Below, in pieces: positions 44,455-53,189 of a stretch of DNA of 64,000 nucleotides. Made by a program: the position numbers and the translations under genes. This DNA comes from Paracoccaceae bacterium (lineage in GTDB: Bacteria > Pseudomonadota > Alphaproteobacteria > Rhodobacterales > Rhodobacteraceae), in the NCBI GenBank assembly GCA_024742575.1, contig JANSYF010000012.1:1-64000 (forward strand), read 5' to 3'. Position 1 is the first letter of the stretch, and the number at the start of each line of letters is the position of its first letter. The notes beneath the pieces are model-generated. The model did not search any database. It was not told where the DNA came from and worked only from the letters and a program-made list of their open reading frames with translations.

Positions 44455-45489
44455 TTAGGATACCATCCCGATGATGTCGTAAGTCTGCTTCAGGATCGGC
44501 GCAGCGATCGCGCGGGCGCGTTCAGATCCTTTGCCCAGGATCGCGTCAATCTCGTCAGGCTGTTGCATCAACCGCGCCATCTCTGTCGAAATCGGGGACA
44601 GCTTTGCGACGGCAAGATCCGACAGGATAGGCTTGAATTCCGAGAATGGTTTGCCGCCCACGTCGCGCAGCACTGCTTCAACCGACTGGTCCGCAAGTCC
44701 TGCGTAGATGTTGAGAAGGTTGCGCGCCTCCGGGCGACCTTCCAGCCCTTCGACTTCGGATGGCAGCGCATCGGGGTCGGTTTTAGCTTTGCGGATCTTC
44801 TGCGCGATGGCATCAGCATCGTCGGTCAGGTTGATCCGGCTGGCATCTGACGGGTCGGATTTCGACATCTTCTTGGACCCATCGCGCAGGCTCATCACCC
44901 GGGTTGCAGCACCTTCGATCACCGGTTCGGTGATTGGAAAGAACTCAACGCCGTAGTCGTGATTGAACTTGATCGCGATGTCGCGGGCCAGCTCAAGATG
45001 CTGCTTCTGATCTTCGCCCACGGGCACATGGGTCGCATGATAAACCATAATGTCTGCGGCCATAAGCGCCGGATAGGCAAGCAGCCCCAACGAGGCGTTC
45101 TGTGTATTCTTACCCGCCTTGTCCTTCCACTGGGTCATGCGCTGCATCCAGCCCATGCGGGCGATGCAGTTGAAAATCCACGCCAATTGCGTGTGTTCTG
45201 CGACCTGGCTCTGGTTGAACAGAATGGATTTCGCCGGATCGAGGCCGGATGCGATATAGCCCGCCGTCAACTCTCGGGTTTGGCGGCGCAGCGCGTCTGG
45301 TTCGAACAGGGTGGCCGTGATCGCGTGGAGGTCGACGATGCAATAAATCGTCTCGTAATCCTCGTCCTGCTTTTCGACAAAGCGCTTGATCGCGCCAAGG
45401 TAGTTGCCCAGCGTCAACCCTCCAGAGGGCTGGATCCCCGAAAAAATCCGAGGTGTGAACGCGGGAGAGGTTTGGACCCCCTCGGACAT
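44455..45489 (-). CDS. trpS: Tryptophan-tRNA ligase
   Basis: A 344-residue class I synthetase. The HIGH-equivalent is [13 protein letters not shown] near residue 22, and the KMSKS motif is intact in [15 protein letters not shown] near residue 208. The length matches bacterial TrpRS. It charges tRNA-Trp. It is divergent from the rhomboid gene with 77 bases between, and no attenuation-like element is seen. Confidence 0.97.
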   Translation of the reverse strand: MSEGVQTSPAFTPRIFSGIQPSGGLTLGNYLGAIKRFVEKQDEDYETIYCIVDLHAITATLFEPDALRRQTRELTAGYIASGLDPAKSILFNQSQVAEHTQLAWIFNCIARMGWMQRMTQWKDKAGKNTQNASLGLLAYPALMAADIMVYHATHVPVGEDQKQHLELARDIAIKFNHDYGVEFFPITEPVIEGAATRVMSLRDGSKKMSKSDPSDASRINLTDDADAIAQKIRKAKTDPDALPSEVEGLEGRPEARNLLNIYAGLADQSVEAVLRDVGGKPFSEFKPILSDLAVAKLSPISTEMARLMQQPDEIDAILGKGSERARAIAAPILKQTYDIIGMVS

Positions 45490-45566
45490 GGCAAAACTCC
45501 ATCTGGCAAAACTGGTGCTGGTGCCTTACCCATGCGCCCAAGTGCCGTCAAGCAAGGGCCAGAGCC

Positions 45567-46256
45567 GTGAGCCATCCGCATAACGAACCACCGCTGAACC
45601 CGTTGCCGCCCGTGGTGATTGCGCTGTTCCTTGTTATCGTGGGTCTTGAGGTGGTGTTCACGCTTGGCGCAAGGGGGCTGATCGGAGGGCCGGGTGCCGT
45701 GGGGTGGCGTCTGGGTACGCTGGAACGTTTTGCTTTCTCAGCCGAGATTTTCGATTGGATGCGCGAGTCCGGGCGCTGGCCGGTTGAACATGTAATGCGG
45801 TTCGTGTCGTATCCGTTTGTGCATGCCAGCTTTACCCATGCGCTGTTTGCCGGAGTGATGCTGCTGGCGCTTGGCAAGATGGTGGGCGAGGCAATGGGTA
45901 GCCTTGCCGTGGTGCTGATCTTCTTTGTCTCTGCTGCAGGCGGCGCGTTGATTTATGCGCTAGCCGTGGGAAGCTCCATGCCGTTGATCGGCGCGTTTCC
46001 TGCGGTTTATGGGTTGATCGGCGGCTTCACCTATTTGCTTTGGTTGCGGCTGGGTCAGTTGGGCGAAAAGCAAATCCGCGCCTTCACATTGATCGGGTTC
46101 CTCTTGGCGATCCAGTTGATTTTCGGGCTGCTTTTTGGTGCGAATGCCGAGTGGGTCGCTGATCTGGCGGGTTTTGCCATCGGGTTTGCGCTGTCCACCA
46201 TTCTGGTGCCCGGTGGCTTGGCTAAGCTGGTCGACCGGTTGCGTCAGCGCAGCTAG
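45567..46256 (+). CDS. Rhomboid-family membrane protein, probably inactive
   Basis: A 229-residue protein with the six-helix rhomboid layout. Helix 2 has VSYPFVHASFTHALFAGVM. The catalytic Ser site, GASG in active members, reads GAFPAVYG (GCG TTT CCT). The catalytic His helix reads WVADLAGFAIG, with Asp where AHLGG is normal. Both active residues therefore appear to be lost, as in iRhom-like pseudoproteases. The fold may still bind membrane clients. It ends four bases into the convergent murJ gene. Confidence 0.8.
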   Translation: MSHPHNEPPLNPLPPVVIALFLVIVGLEVVFTLGARGLIGGPGAVGWRLGTLERFAFSAEIFDWMRESGRWPVEHVMRFVSYPFVHASFTHALFAGVMLLALGKMVGEAMGSLAVVLIFFVSAAGGALIYALAVGSSMPLIGAFPAVYGLIGGFTYLLWLRLGQLGEKQIRAFTLIGFLLAIQLIFGLLFGANAEWVADLAGFAIGFALSTILVPGGLAKLVDRLRQRS

Positions 46257-47794
46257 CGGCGCCGGAACGCGTCGCGGAACTCACGCAGAGAGAAGGCTCC
46301 GATGGCCTGTCCGATCAGCGCATAGCTGACCATTCCGAGGCCGATCAGGACCGTGAGTGCGATGAACCGAATGCCTGCCATGTCAAGCAACGGACCCAGC
46401 ACAACCGTACCGCCCCAGAGCACGGTGCCCATGGCGATCGAGGCCAGACACACGCGCCAGCTACGCCGCCGGAAGCGGTCGTCAAAGCGGGCGACATCCC
46501 CCATTTTGCGACCGCCCCGTGCCAGCATCCAGACCATCACCCAACCGGCGAGCGTGGTGGCAATGGCCGGTGCGATCCAACCGATAAATGGCGCCAATCC
46601 GACGGCGACGCCTGCATTGATGATCATGGCCCAAACAGCATAACGGAAAGGGGATTTCGTGTCTTCGCGCGCGAAGAACAGCGGTTGCAGAACCTTCTGC
46701 AAAACAAAGGCTGGAAGGCCCAAACCGTAGATAGCGACTGCGATCGCTATAGCCGCGGAATCATCAGCTCCGGTCGCGCCCCTTTGGAACAGGACGGAGA
46801 CCACCGGCAAGGGGATCACGACCAACGCCACAGCCGCGGGAACGGTCAGGGCCAGCGACAGTTCCCCGGCGCGGGAAAAGGCATGTTTTGCACCAGCGTC
46901 ATCCTGCGCCGTAAGGCGTCGTGAGAGATCGGGCAGAAGCACAATTCCGACGGCAATGCCAACCACGCCTAGGGGCAGTTGATAAAGCCTGTCAGCGGCA
47001 TAAAGCCAACCCACGGCTTTGTCGAAATGCGAGGCAACCTGTTGGCCAACAAGCAGATTGATCTGCATCACGCCACCGGCAAGGGCCGCAGGAATAGCGA
47101 CGATGACCAGCCGCTTCATCTCGGGTGTCCAGCGGGGCCGTGTTGGGCGAAGATGAATGCCCGCCCGGTCTGTCGCAATCCAGACAAGGGCGAGTTGGGC
47201 AATCCCTGCGATGGGCACGGTCCAGACCAACCACCGGATCACTTCTCCACCAGAATACGCCGCCCATGCCATTGATGCACATACGAAAATATTCAAAAAC
47301 ACAGGTGCGGCGGCCGCGGCGGCAAAGCGGCCCGTCGCGTTCAGGACGCCGGAAAACAGCGCGGTTAAGGACATCAACAGGATGTAGGGAAAGACGATGC
47401 GGCCATAGTCGACAGTCAGATCGAACCGGGCATCGCCCACGAAACCACCGGCGGTCAACCACACAAGACCAGGCATAAAGACCATGGCGATGGCACTGAG
47501 GATGAGGAGCACGAACGCCAGCCCGGACAAGGCTTGCGTGGCAAATCCGACCGGGTTGTCTTCTGCTTCCAAGCGCTTGGAAAACATGGGAACAAAGGAG
47601 GCGTTGAAAGCGCCTTCGGCGAAGAAACGGCGGAACATGTTGGGCAGGCGGAAGGCTGCAACGAAAGCGTCCATCACGGGGCCGGGGCCGATGAAGGCGA
47701 GGATCATAACCTCGCGCAGCACGCCCAGTATCCGGCTCATCAATGTCCAGAATCCGACGGTGAGAACACCGGAAATGAGGCGGATCGGTTTCAT
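46253..47794 (-). CDS. murJ: Lipid II flippase
   Basis: A 513-residue MurJ/MviN protein of the MOP superfamily with about fourteen helices. The N-terminus FWTLMSRILGVLREVMILAFIGPG carries the essential Arg, and LPNMFRRFFAEGAFNASFVPMFS is the characteristic first loop. Its function is to flip lipid II to the periplasm for wall synthesis. In Rhodobacterales murJ is usually near glnD and trpS; here the order is kept but an accessory patch separates it from glnD. Confidence 0.95.
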   Translation of the reverse strand: MKPIRLISGVLTVGFWTLMSRILGVLREVMILAFIGPGPVMDAFVAAFRLPNMFRRFFAEGAFNASFVPMFSKRLEAEDNPVGFATQALSGLAFVLLILSAIAMVFMPGLVWLTAGGFVGDARFDLTVDYGRIVFPYILLMSLTALFSGVLNATGRFAAAAAAPVFLNIFVCASMAWAAYSGGEVIRWLVWTVPIAGIAQLALVWIATDRAGIHLRPTRPRWTPEMKRLVIVAIPAALAGGVMQINLLVGQQVASHFDKAVGWLYAADRLYQLPLGVVGIAVGIVLLPDLSRRLTAQDDAGAKHAFSRAGELSLALTVPAAVALVVIPLPVVSVLFQRGATGADDSAAIAIAVAIYGLGLPAFVLQKVLQPLFFAREDTKSPFRYAVWAMIINAGVAVGLAPFIGWIAPAIATTLAGWVMVWMLARGGRKMGDVARFDDRFRRRSWRVCLASIAMGTVLWGGTVVLGPLLDMAGIRFIALTVLIGLGMVSYALIGQAIGAFSLREFRDAFRRR

Positions 47795-47856
47795 GCGGGC
47801 TCCTTGCGCGTGACGACCGGGGTAGAGCAGAAATCACCCGGCGAAAAGGGCCTGTT

Positions 47857-47991
47857 GTACGGTTCGGGGGCATGTACCGTACGCTTTGAGCCCCGTTTTG
47901 CGCCTGTTTCCGGGGTTTTGAGCGGGATTTGGCGGGCGGCCGATCAAGCGTACGGATCATGGGCTTGAACCTCGCGATTCATCCGTACGGT
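47857..47991. promoter_or_regulatory. Cluster of CGTACGG motifs upstream of the antitoxin-like gene
   Basis: Four related boxes occur in about 135 bases: GTACGG (47857-47862), ACCGTACGC (47876-47884), AGCGTACGGAT (47947-47957) and ATCCGTACGGT (47981-47991). The last two form a nine-base inverted repeat, CGTACGGAT / ATCCGTACG, with a 23-base spacer. This looks like a multi-site operator between murJ and the divergent Phd-type gene. The protein that binds it is unknown; autoregulation by the antitoxin is a guess. Confidence 0.45.
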
Positions 47992-48091
47992 TTGCCGATT
48001 TTGCGGACATGTTCCGCAACGCACCCTGCGCTTACGATTTGTCAACGCTTTGGCGTCAGCTTGGTCTGATCCGCAAAGATGGGATTCGGCC

Positions 48092-48391
48092 GTGTATATC
48101 TACAACCTCTCTCCGATCGAGAACATCAACACCGACTGGCTGCGCCGCCATTTGCGGCTGGTGCTGGAGGAGGTGAACCATGGGGCACGCTATGCCATCT
48201 TGCGGCGGGGTCGACCTGTGGCGGGGCTTGTGCCCATCACCGAGGCGCGTGCGCTATTTGAGGCGACACGCGCGGATCGAAAATATCGGGACATGCATGC
48301 AGAGTTGAAACGGCGCGACGAAGATCGCTTGCGACAGGCGGTTGCCGATATGGGGCAAGCCGAACGAACCTCTTATGGAGGTGCGACATGA
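48092..48391 (+). CDS. Phd/YefM-type antitoxin-like protein
   Basis: A 99-residue protein starting at GTG 48092 (TTG 48050 possible). INTDWLRRHLRLVLEEVNHGARYAILRRGRPVAGLVPITEA has the prevent-host-death fold: a short helix, two strands and VxGLVP. The C-terminal half is charged and helical (RDMHAELKRRDEDRLRQAVADM), as in the toxin-binding tail of antitoxins. No toxin gene was recognised next to it. It may be an orphan regulator or the remainder of a toxin-antitoxin pair. Confidence 0.65.
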   Translation: MYIYNLSPIENINTDWLRRHLRLVLEEVNHGARYAILRRGRPVAGLVPITEARALFEATRADRKYRDMHAELKRRDEDRLRQAVADMGQAERTSYGGAT

Positions 48392-48500
48392 CGGGCGCGC
48401 CAGCGCGTGTTCTGCAGCCATGGGATTGGTGCCTTTCAGGCGCACTGTTGTATTTGCAAATCGTGTTTGTGCACTTTGGCGACGTATGCCAGACCCTGTT

Positions 48501-50390
48501 TCAGGCGATGTCTGCAAAGGGATTGTCGATGACACCGACGACTGGCATCAGCAAATCCGTGCTGCCTGTTTCTGCAACGATCAGCGAGGCGTCGGACAAA
48601 TCCCGAGCCGCAGAAAGACTTTCGGCGCTGCCGTTGAAGGCATCCATCACACTATTGGCCGCAGCGAGATTATTCTGGCCCTGAACCACCGCGAAATAGA
48701 GTCCGATATCGGTTTTGTCTTCGATATATGCCACATCTGCGGGCGATCCGGTCGCGGCGCGCGCGCCAGCGAGGAGATCAAGAATGAAGCTGCTCGCCGT
48801 TACGGTGCCCGCGTTCAACTGACCTGTCCAGAAATTGAACCCGTCCGCATCGGGATCTCGGCCCAACACGTTATTGTAGACCGCTGTCACGAAATTGTCG
48901 TTGCTGGTTCCCGAATACAGCGCGACAGTTTCCGGCTGGTCAAAGAAAAGGTCTGCAATTGCCTCGAAGGAAAAGCCGTTTTTTTGGAAAGCAGTGGCCC
49001 AGAAAGAAAGCCCCAGCGCATCCGCGGCGCGATTGAAGTAGGCGATATAGAGCTCGGTCAGGGTGGTCAGATCGGCAGCAGAGATGAGGCCGATCCCGTC
49101 ATGCTTGTCGAGTTCGAACGCCACGTCGCCTGCAGTTTCGATGGTTTCGATGCGCAAGAGCGCGGCACTGCCTGCGGTATCGGTTCGATCGGAAACAGTG
49201 GTCACGGAGCCGTTGAACGTCAGAGTCATATCGCCCTGCGCCACAGCATCGAAGCTGACAATATCACGTCCGTCGCCACCATCGATGCTGTCTTGCCCAA
49301 CAAGGTCCGAAGCAAAGAAATCATCGCCTTGATAGAGCCGCACCAACTGCGCGCCGGGTCCATCAATGACCACATCGCCCAAATCGGTGGCAAACACTAC
49401 GGTAAGGTCTGGGGTTGTGACGAAGTTGATCGTTTCGGCGGACCCGAACCCGTCGTTCGCGATGACACCGGTGGCGAAATTCAGATCGAGTCCTTCAGTG
49501 ACATCGCTGAAGAGAAAATCAAAAATTGGAAGCCCGGTACCCGGATCGACATTGTAAACATCTGCCCCAGGACCACCGATTATGGAGACTGTCTGGTTAT
49601 CCCCAAGGCGGAGCGAATACGTGTCGGCACCGCTGGATCCCTCAAGACCAAGATACTGCCCAAGGGCGTCTTCGACGTTCAGCAGCGTGTCGGTAAACCC
49701 TGTCGTGCTGACCGTTCCGGTGTTCATGACCCCGTTGATATCAAAGGTGACAGGTGTACCGATCAAGTCGTAATCCAAAAAGAAACCGGGTCCATCAGTG
49801 CCTTCTGGCACGTCAAAGTCGATCGTGTCGTTCCCGAGGCTGCCGATAATGAAATCGCCATCGGTGTTGCTTGCTCCGGTGCTGATGAAATCATTGCCCG
49901 AACCGCCTTGCACGTCGTCGTCGAAACGCGTTCCCACGAAGGTGATGGGGCGGGTGATCAATGGCAGGAATCCAGCCCAGGTTGCTGCTTGGTTAAAGCC
50001 GCTGATCGCGTTGCTGGCATCTACAGAGATTTCAGCAGAGCTGTTGAAGAGGGTGGCCAATCCGGTGAAGTCAGAGCGGTCATCAATATCAATCAACGCA
50101 TCCTGAAAGGCGCTAGCGGACCAATTGATATCGCTGATCGTGGCTTGTTCGATATCAAGACCGTTGAATTCCATGGACGTGATCACGCCCGAGAGGAAAC
50201 TCCCTTCTTCATCTGCAATGAAGCCAAGCCCGCGCAGCACAACATTGACGTTTGCTTGGGTGAACAAGGTGTGGGTCATGACCGCTTGGGTTGGCGAGAT
50301 CGAGGTCAGCTCAACACTCAGCGTGCCGGAGGCGTCAAAAAAGGATTGTTCCAAAAAGTTTGGATTGTTGCCGGAATAAATGAATTGCAT
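48501..50390 (-). CDS. Secreted RTX-like protein with DUF4214 domain
   Basis: A 629-residue acidic protein without an N-terminal signal peptide, as expected of type I secreted proteins. Repeats of the calcium-binding GGxGxDxxx kind appear at QGGSGNDFISTG, IGSLGNDTIDFD, IGGPGADVYNVD and DGGDGRDIVSFD. Residues about 430-540 form a DUF4214 domain (LYIAYFNRAADALGLSFWA and VYNNVLGRDPDADGFNFWT). DUF4214 proteins occur at cell surfaces and S-layers. No type I exporter is in the window. It lies 29 bases after glnD in the same direction and has no homologous neighbour. Confidence 0.82.
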   Translation of the reverse strand: MQFIYSGNNPNFLEQSFFDASGTLSVELTSISPTQAVMTHTLFTQANVNVVLRGLGFIADEEGSFLSGVITSMEFNGLDIEQATISDINWSASAFQDALIDIDDRSDFTGLATLFNSSAEISVDASNAISGFNQAATWAGFLPLITRPITFVGTRFDDDVQGGSGNDFISTGASNTDGDFIIGSLGNDTIDFDVPEGTDGPGFFLDYDLIGTPVTFDINGVMNTGTVSTTGFTDTLLNVEDALGQYLGLEGSSGADTYSLRLGDNQTVSIIGGPGADVYNVDPGTGLPIFDFLFSDVTEGLDLNFATGVIANDGFGSAETINFVTTPDLTVVFATDLGDVVIDGPGAQLVRLYQGDDFFASDLVGQDSIDGGDGRDIVSFDAVAQGDMTLTFNGSVTTVSDRTDTAGSAALLRIETIETAGDVAFELDKHDGIGLISAADLTTLTELYIAYFNRAADALGLSFWATAFQKNGFSFEAIADLFFDQPETVALYSGTSNDNFVTAVYNNVLGRDPDADGFNFWTGQLNAGTVTASSFILDLLAGARAATGSPADVAYIEDKTDIGLYFAVVQGQNNLAAANSVMDAFNGSAESLSAARDLSDASLIVAETGSTDLLMPVVGVIDNPFADIA

Positions 50391-50419
50391 GTAACGGTCC
50401 TGAACGTTGGATTGTGTTG

Positions 50420-53179
50420 CTATTCCTTGGCCCGCGCGGCGCCTTCCGTGATGGCAGTGCGAAGTTTGGTCTCAAGGGTCTTCTGTTTGCCTGCAGAATG
50501 GAATTTCAGGCCAAACATGTCTTTGACATAGAAGGTATCAACGACCTGTTCACCGTAAGTCGCGATCACCGCAGAGGCGATGTAGACATTGGCGTTGGCC
50601 AATGTCCGGGTCAGATCGAACAAAAGGCCAGGGCGGTCGCGGGTATCGACTTCGATGATGGTGTAGATTTCTGACCCTTCATTGTCGAAGGTTATCGAGG
50701 TCGGGACATTGAATGCGCGTTCGCGTTTCTTGATCTTGTCGCGTGGTTTCATCGCTTCGCGTGGTACCACATCGCCGCGCAGGGTCTTGGCGATCATCTC
50801 GCGCAGGCGCGGGATGCGCACGTCTTCGTAAGGCGATCCGTCGCCGTCTTGAATCCAGAATGCAGCGGTGGCGAACCCATCTTTCGACGTAAAGGTCCGG
50901 GCGTCGACCACGTTTGCACCGGCCAAGGCAACGGCCCCCGCCAGACGTGAAAAAATACCGGGATGATCGGACAGGGCAAAACAGACGCGCGTTGCGTCCC
51001 GGTCTTCATCGGGGTGGATGTCGATCCGGATTTCGTTATCGCCGATGTTGCGCAAAAGCTCTGCGAAGACTTTGTGCGCGGTGACATGCAAACCCTGCCA
51101 GTAGGGCGGATAATGGCGGCTGGTCTCAATGCGAAGGTCCTTGGCATCCCAGCCCTTGAGCGCTTCGCGCAGGACTTTCTTTGCCTCGGTCCCGCGGTTT
51201 TCGCGGTTAAGTGCCTCCATACCGTCTTCGAGCGCCCGGCGTGTCTGGCGGTAAAGTGCGCGGATCAGCACCGCTTTCCAATTGTTCCAGGTGCCGGGGC
51301 CCACGCCGCGGATGTCACAGACGGTTAGGACACAAAGCAGATCGAGCCGCTCGCGGGTCTGCACCGCCTTGGCGAAATCGCGCACGGTGCGCGGGTCGGC
51401 GATGTCGCGCTTTTGGGCCATATCCGACATGAGAAGGTGATAGCGCACCAGCCATTCGACGGTGGCGCATTCCTGTTTGTTCAGGCCAAGGCGCGGCGCA
51501 ACCTTGCGGGCGATTTTGGCACCAAGGACTGAGTGATCTTCGTCGCGGCCCTTGCCAATGTCATGCAGGAGCAGCGCAACGTAGAGCACCTTGCGGTTGA
51601 TGCCGTGTTTGAGGATCGAGCTGGCGACGGGCAGATCTTCTTCCAGGTGGCCGTTTTCGATTTCGCTGAGGTGCCAGATGCATTGGATCGTGTGTTCGTC
51701 CACCGTGTAGTGGTGGTACATATTGAATTGCATCATCGCCACGATCGGTTCGAATTCGGGGATGAAAGCCGCCAAAACACCCAGTTCGTTCATGCGCCGC
51801 AAGGCGCGTTCGGGGTTACCGTGTTTGAGCAGCAGATCGAGGAAGATGCGCTGCGCTTCTTTATCTTCGCGCATGCCCTTGTCGATGAGGTGCAGATTTG
51901 CGCTGATCAGGCGCATCGCGTTGGCGTGGATCAAAAGGCCGGTGCGCAGGGCTTCTTCGAAAATGCGCAGGAGGTTCATCTTGTCGGCAAGAAAGGCCGT
52001 ATCGTCGGCGATAGCGAGGCGGTTGTTCACCACCTCGTATCCGTCCCGCATCTTGGGCACACGCTTGAACAAGCGCATCAGCAGAGGTGGATCTTTTTGC
52101 TGTGAGGCTTCGAGCGACGTCAGGAAAATGCGCGTCAGATCGCCGACGGAGGTCGCGTGGCGGAAGAAATCCTGCATGAACATCTCGACCCCGCGGCGTC
52201 CGCCTTTGTCGGCGTACCCCATGCGGTCGGCCACTTCGACCTGCATATCGAAGGTGAGCTGTTCGGTGGCACGACCGGAGGCAAGGTGGAGATGGCAGCG
52301 CACCGCCCAGAGGAAGTTTTCGGCTTTGACGAATGTTGCAAACTCTTCGGGACTAAATACGCCAGCACGAACAAGTTTGCTTAGATCGTCGGTGTGGTGA
52401 ATATACTTGGCGATCCAGAATAGAGATTGAAGATCGCGTAGGCCGCCCTTGCCCTCTTTGACATTGGGCTCAACCATGTAACGCTGGCCCTGCTTGACGT
52501 GCCGGGCGTCGCGTTCTGCCAGTTTGGCTTCAACAAATTCGACCTCTGTGCCTTTGAAAAGCGTGTTCCACAGCTTTGAGTCCAGCTCTTCGGCAAGCGG
52601 TGCGTATCCTACGAGAAAGCGGTGTTCGAGCATGGCGGTGCGGATGGTGAAATCTTCGGCGCCAAGCCGCAGGCAGTCTTTCACCGTGCGCGAGGAATGC
52701 CCAACCTTCAGCTTTAAATCCCAAAGGATATACAGCATGGATTCGATCACGCTCTCGGCCCAAGCGGTGATCTTGTAGGGCGTGAGGAAGAGGAGATCGA
52801 CATCGGAAAACGGTGCCATCTCGCCGCGTCCGTAACCGCCGACTGCCAGAACTGACAGACGTTCGCCCTCGGTCGGATTGGGATTGCGGTGAATGCGTTC
52901 GCTCACCGCTTCGAAGGTTAGGGTGATCAGCTGATCGGTGAGCCACGTATAGCCGCTGGTAACGGACAGAGCATTGCGCGGCTGTGCATCCAGACGGGCG
53001 GCCACAGCTGCACGCCCGTTTTTCTGTGCGTCTTTGAGCACGGAGACGACCGCAGCGCGCACATCGCGTTCGTCGCGCATGTCGCCAATGGCCGACCACA
53101 TTGCGTCACGCAGGGTCGGGACATCAACAATATCTGAAAAAACATCGGAGACGGTGGGCGCCTCCGATGGGTTGGTCAT
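50420..53179 (-). CDS. glnD: PII uridylyltransferase/uridylyl-removing enzyme
   Basis: A 919-residue GlnD, the nitrogen sensor that modifies PII proteins according to glutamine. The nucleotidyltransferase motif is VGGYGRGEMAPFSDVDLLFL near residue 105. A central HD domain has LLHDIGKGRDEDHS, and two ACT domains at the C-terminus (VCFALSDHPGIFSRLAGAV and IEVDTRDRPGLLFDLTRTL) bind glutamine. The start at ATG 53179 is 11 bases after the lipoprotein stop; a longer TTG start overlapping that gene is less likely. Confidence 0.95.
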   Translation of the reverse strand: MTNPSEAPTVSDVFSDIVDVPTLRDAMWSAIGDMRDERDVRAAVVSVLKDAQKNGRAAVAARLDAQPRNALSVTSGYTWLTDQLITLTFEAVSERIHRNPNPTEGERLSVLAVGGYGRGEMAPFSDVDLLFLTPYKITAWAESVIESMLYILWDLKLKVGHSSRTVKDCLRLGAEDFTIRTAMLEHRFLVGYAPLAEELDSKLWNTLFKGTEVEFVEAKLAERDARHVKQGQRYMVEPNVKEGKGGLRDLQSLFWIAKYIHHTDDLSKLVRAGVFSPEEFATFVKAENFLWAVRCHLHLASGRATEQLTFDMQVEVADRMGYADKGGRRGVEMFMQDFFRHATSVGDLTRIFLTSLEASQQKDPPLLMRLFKRVPKMRDGYEVVNNRLAIADDTAFLADKMNLLRIFEEALRTGLLIHANAMRLISANLHLIDKGMREDKEAQRIFLDLLLKHGNPERALRRMNELGVLAAFIPEFEPIVAMMQFNMYHHYTVDEHTIQCIWHLSEIENGHLEEDLPVASSILKHGINRKVLYVALLLHDIGKGRDEDHSVLGAKIARKVAPRLGLNKQECATVEWLVRYHLLMSDMAQKRDIADPRTVRDFAKAVQTRERLDLLCVLTVCDIRGVGPGTWNNWKAVLIRALYRQTRRALEDGMEALNRENRGTEAKKVLREALKGWDAKDLRIETSRHYPPYWQGLHVTAHKVFAELLRNIGDNEIRIDIHPDEDRDATRVCFALSDHPGIFSRLAGAVALAGANVVDARTFTSKDGFATAAFWIQDGDGSPYEDVRIPRLREMIAKTLRGDVVPREAMKPRDKIKKRERAFNVPTSITFDNEGSEIYTIIEVDTRDRPGLLFDLTRTLANANVYIASAVIATYGEQVVDTFYVKDMFGLKFHSAGKQKTLETKLRTAITEGAARAKE

Positions 53180-53189
53180 GCTCAGGGAT

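Noticed and set aside
48388-48684. A possible toxin frame overlapping the antitoxin-like stop (ATGA).
   Set aside because: The frame runs over the DUF4214 gene end and shows no toxin motif; the overlap could be chance.
48342-50531. A very long plus-strand open frame over the DUF4214 gene.
   Set aside because: It lies antisense to a protein with clear RTX repeats and a DUF4214 domain; its translation has no recognisable family and its length reflects the base composition of the real gene.
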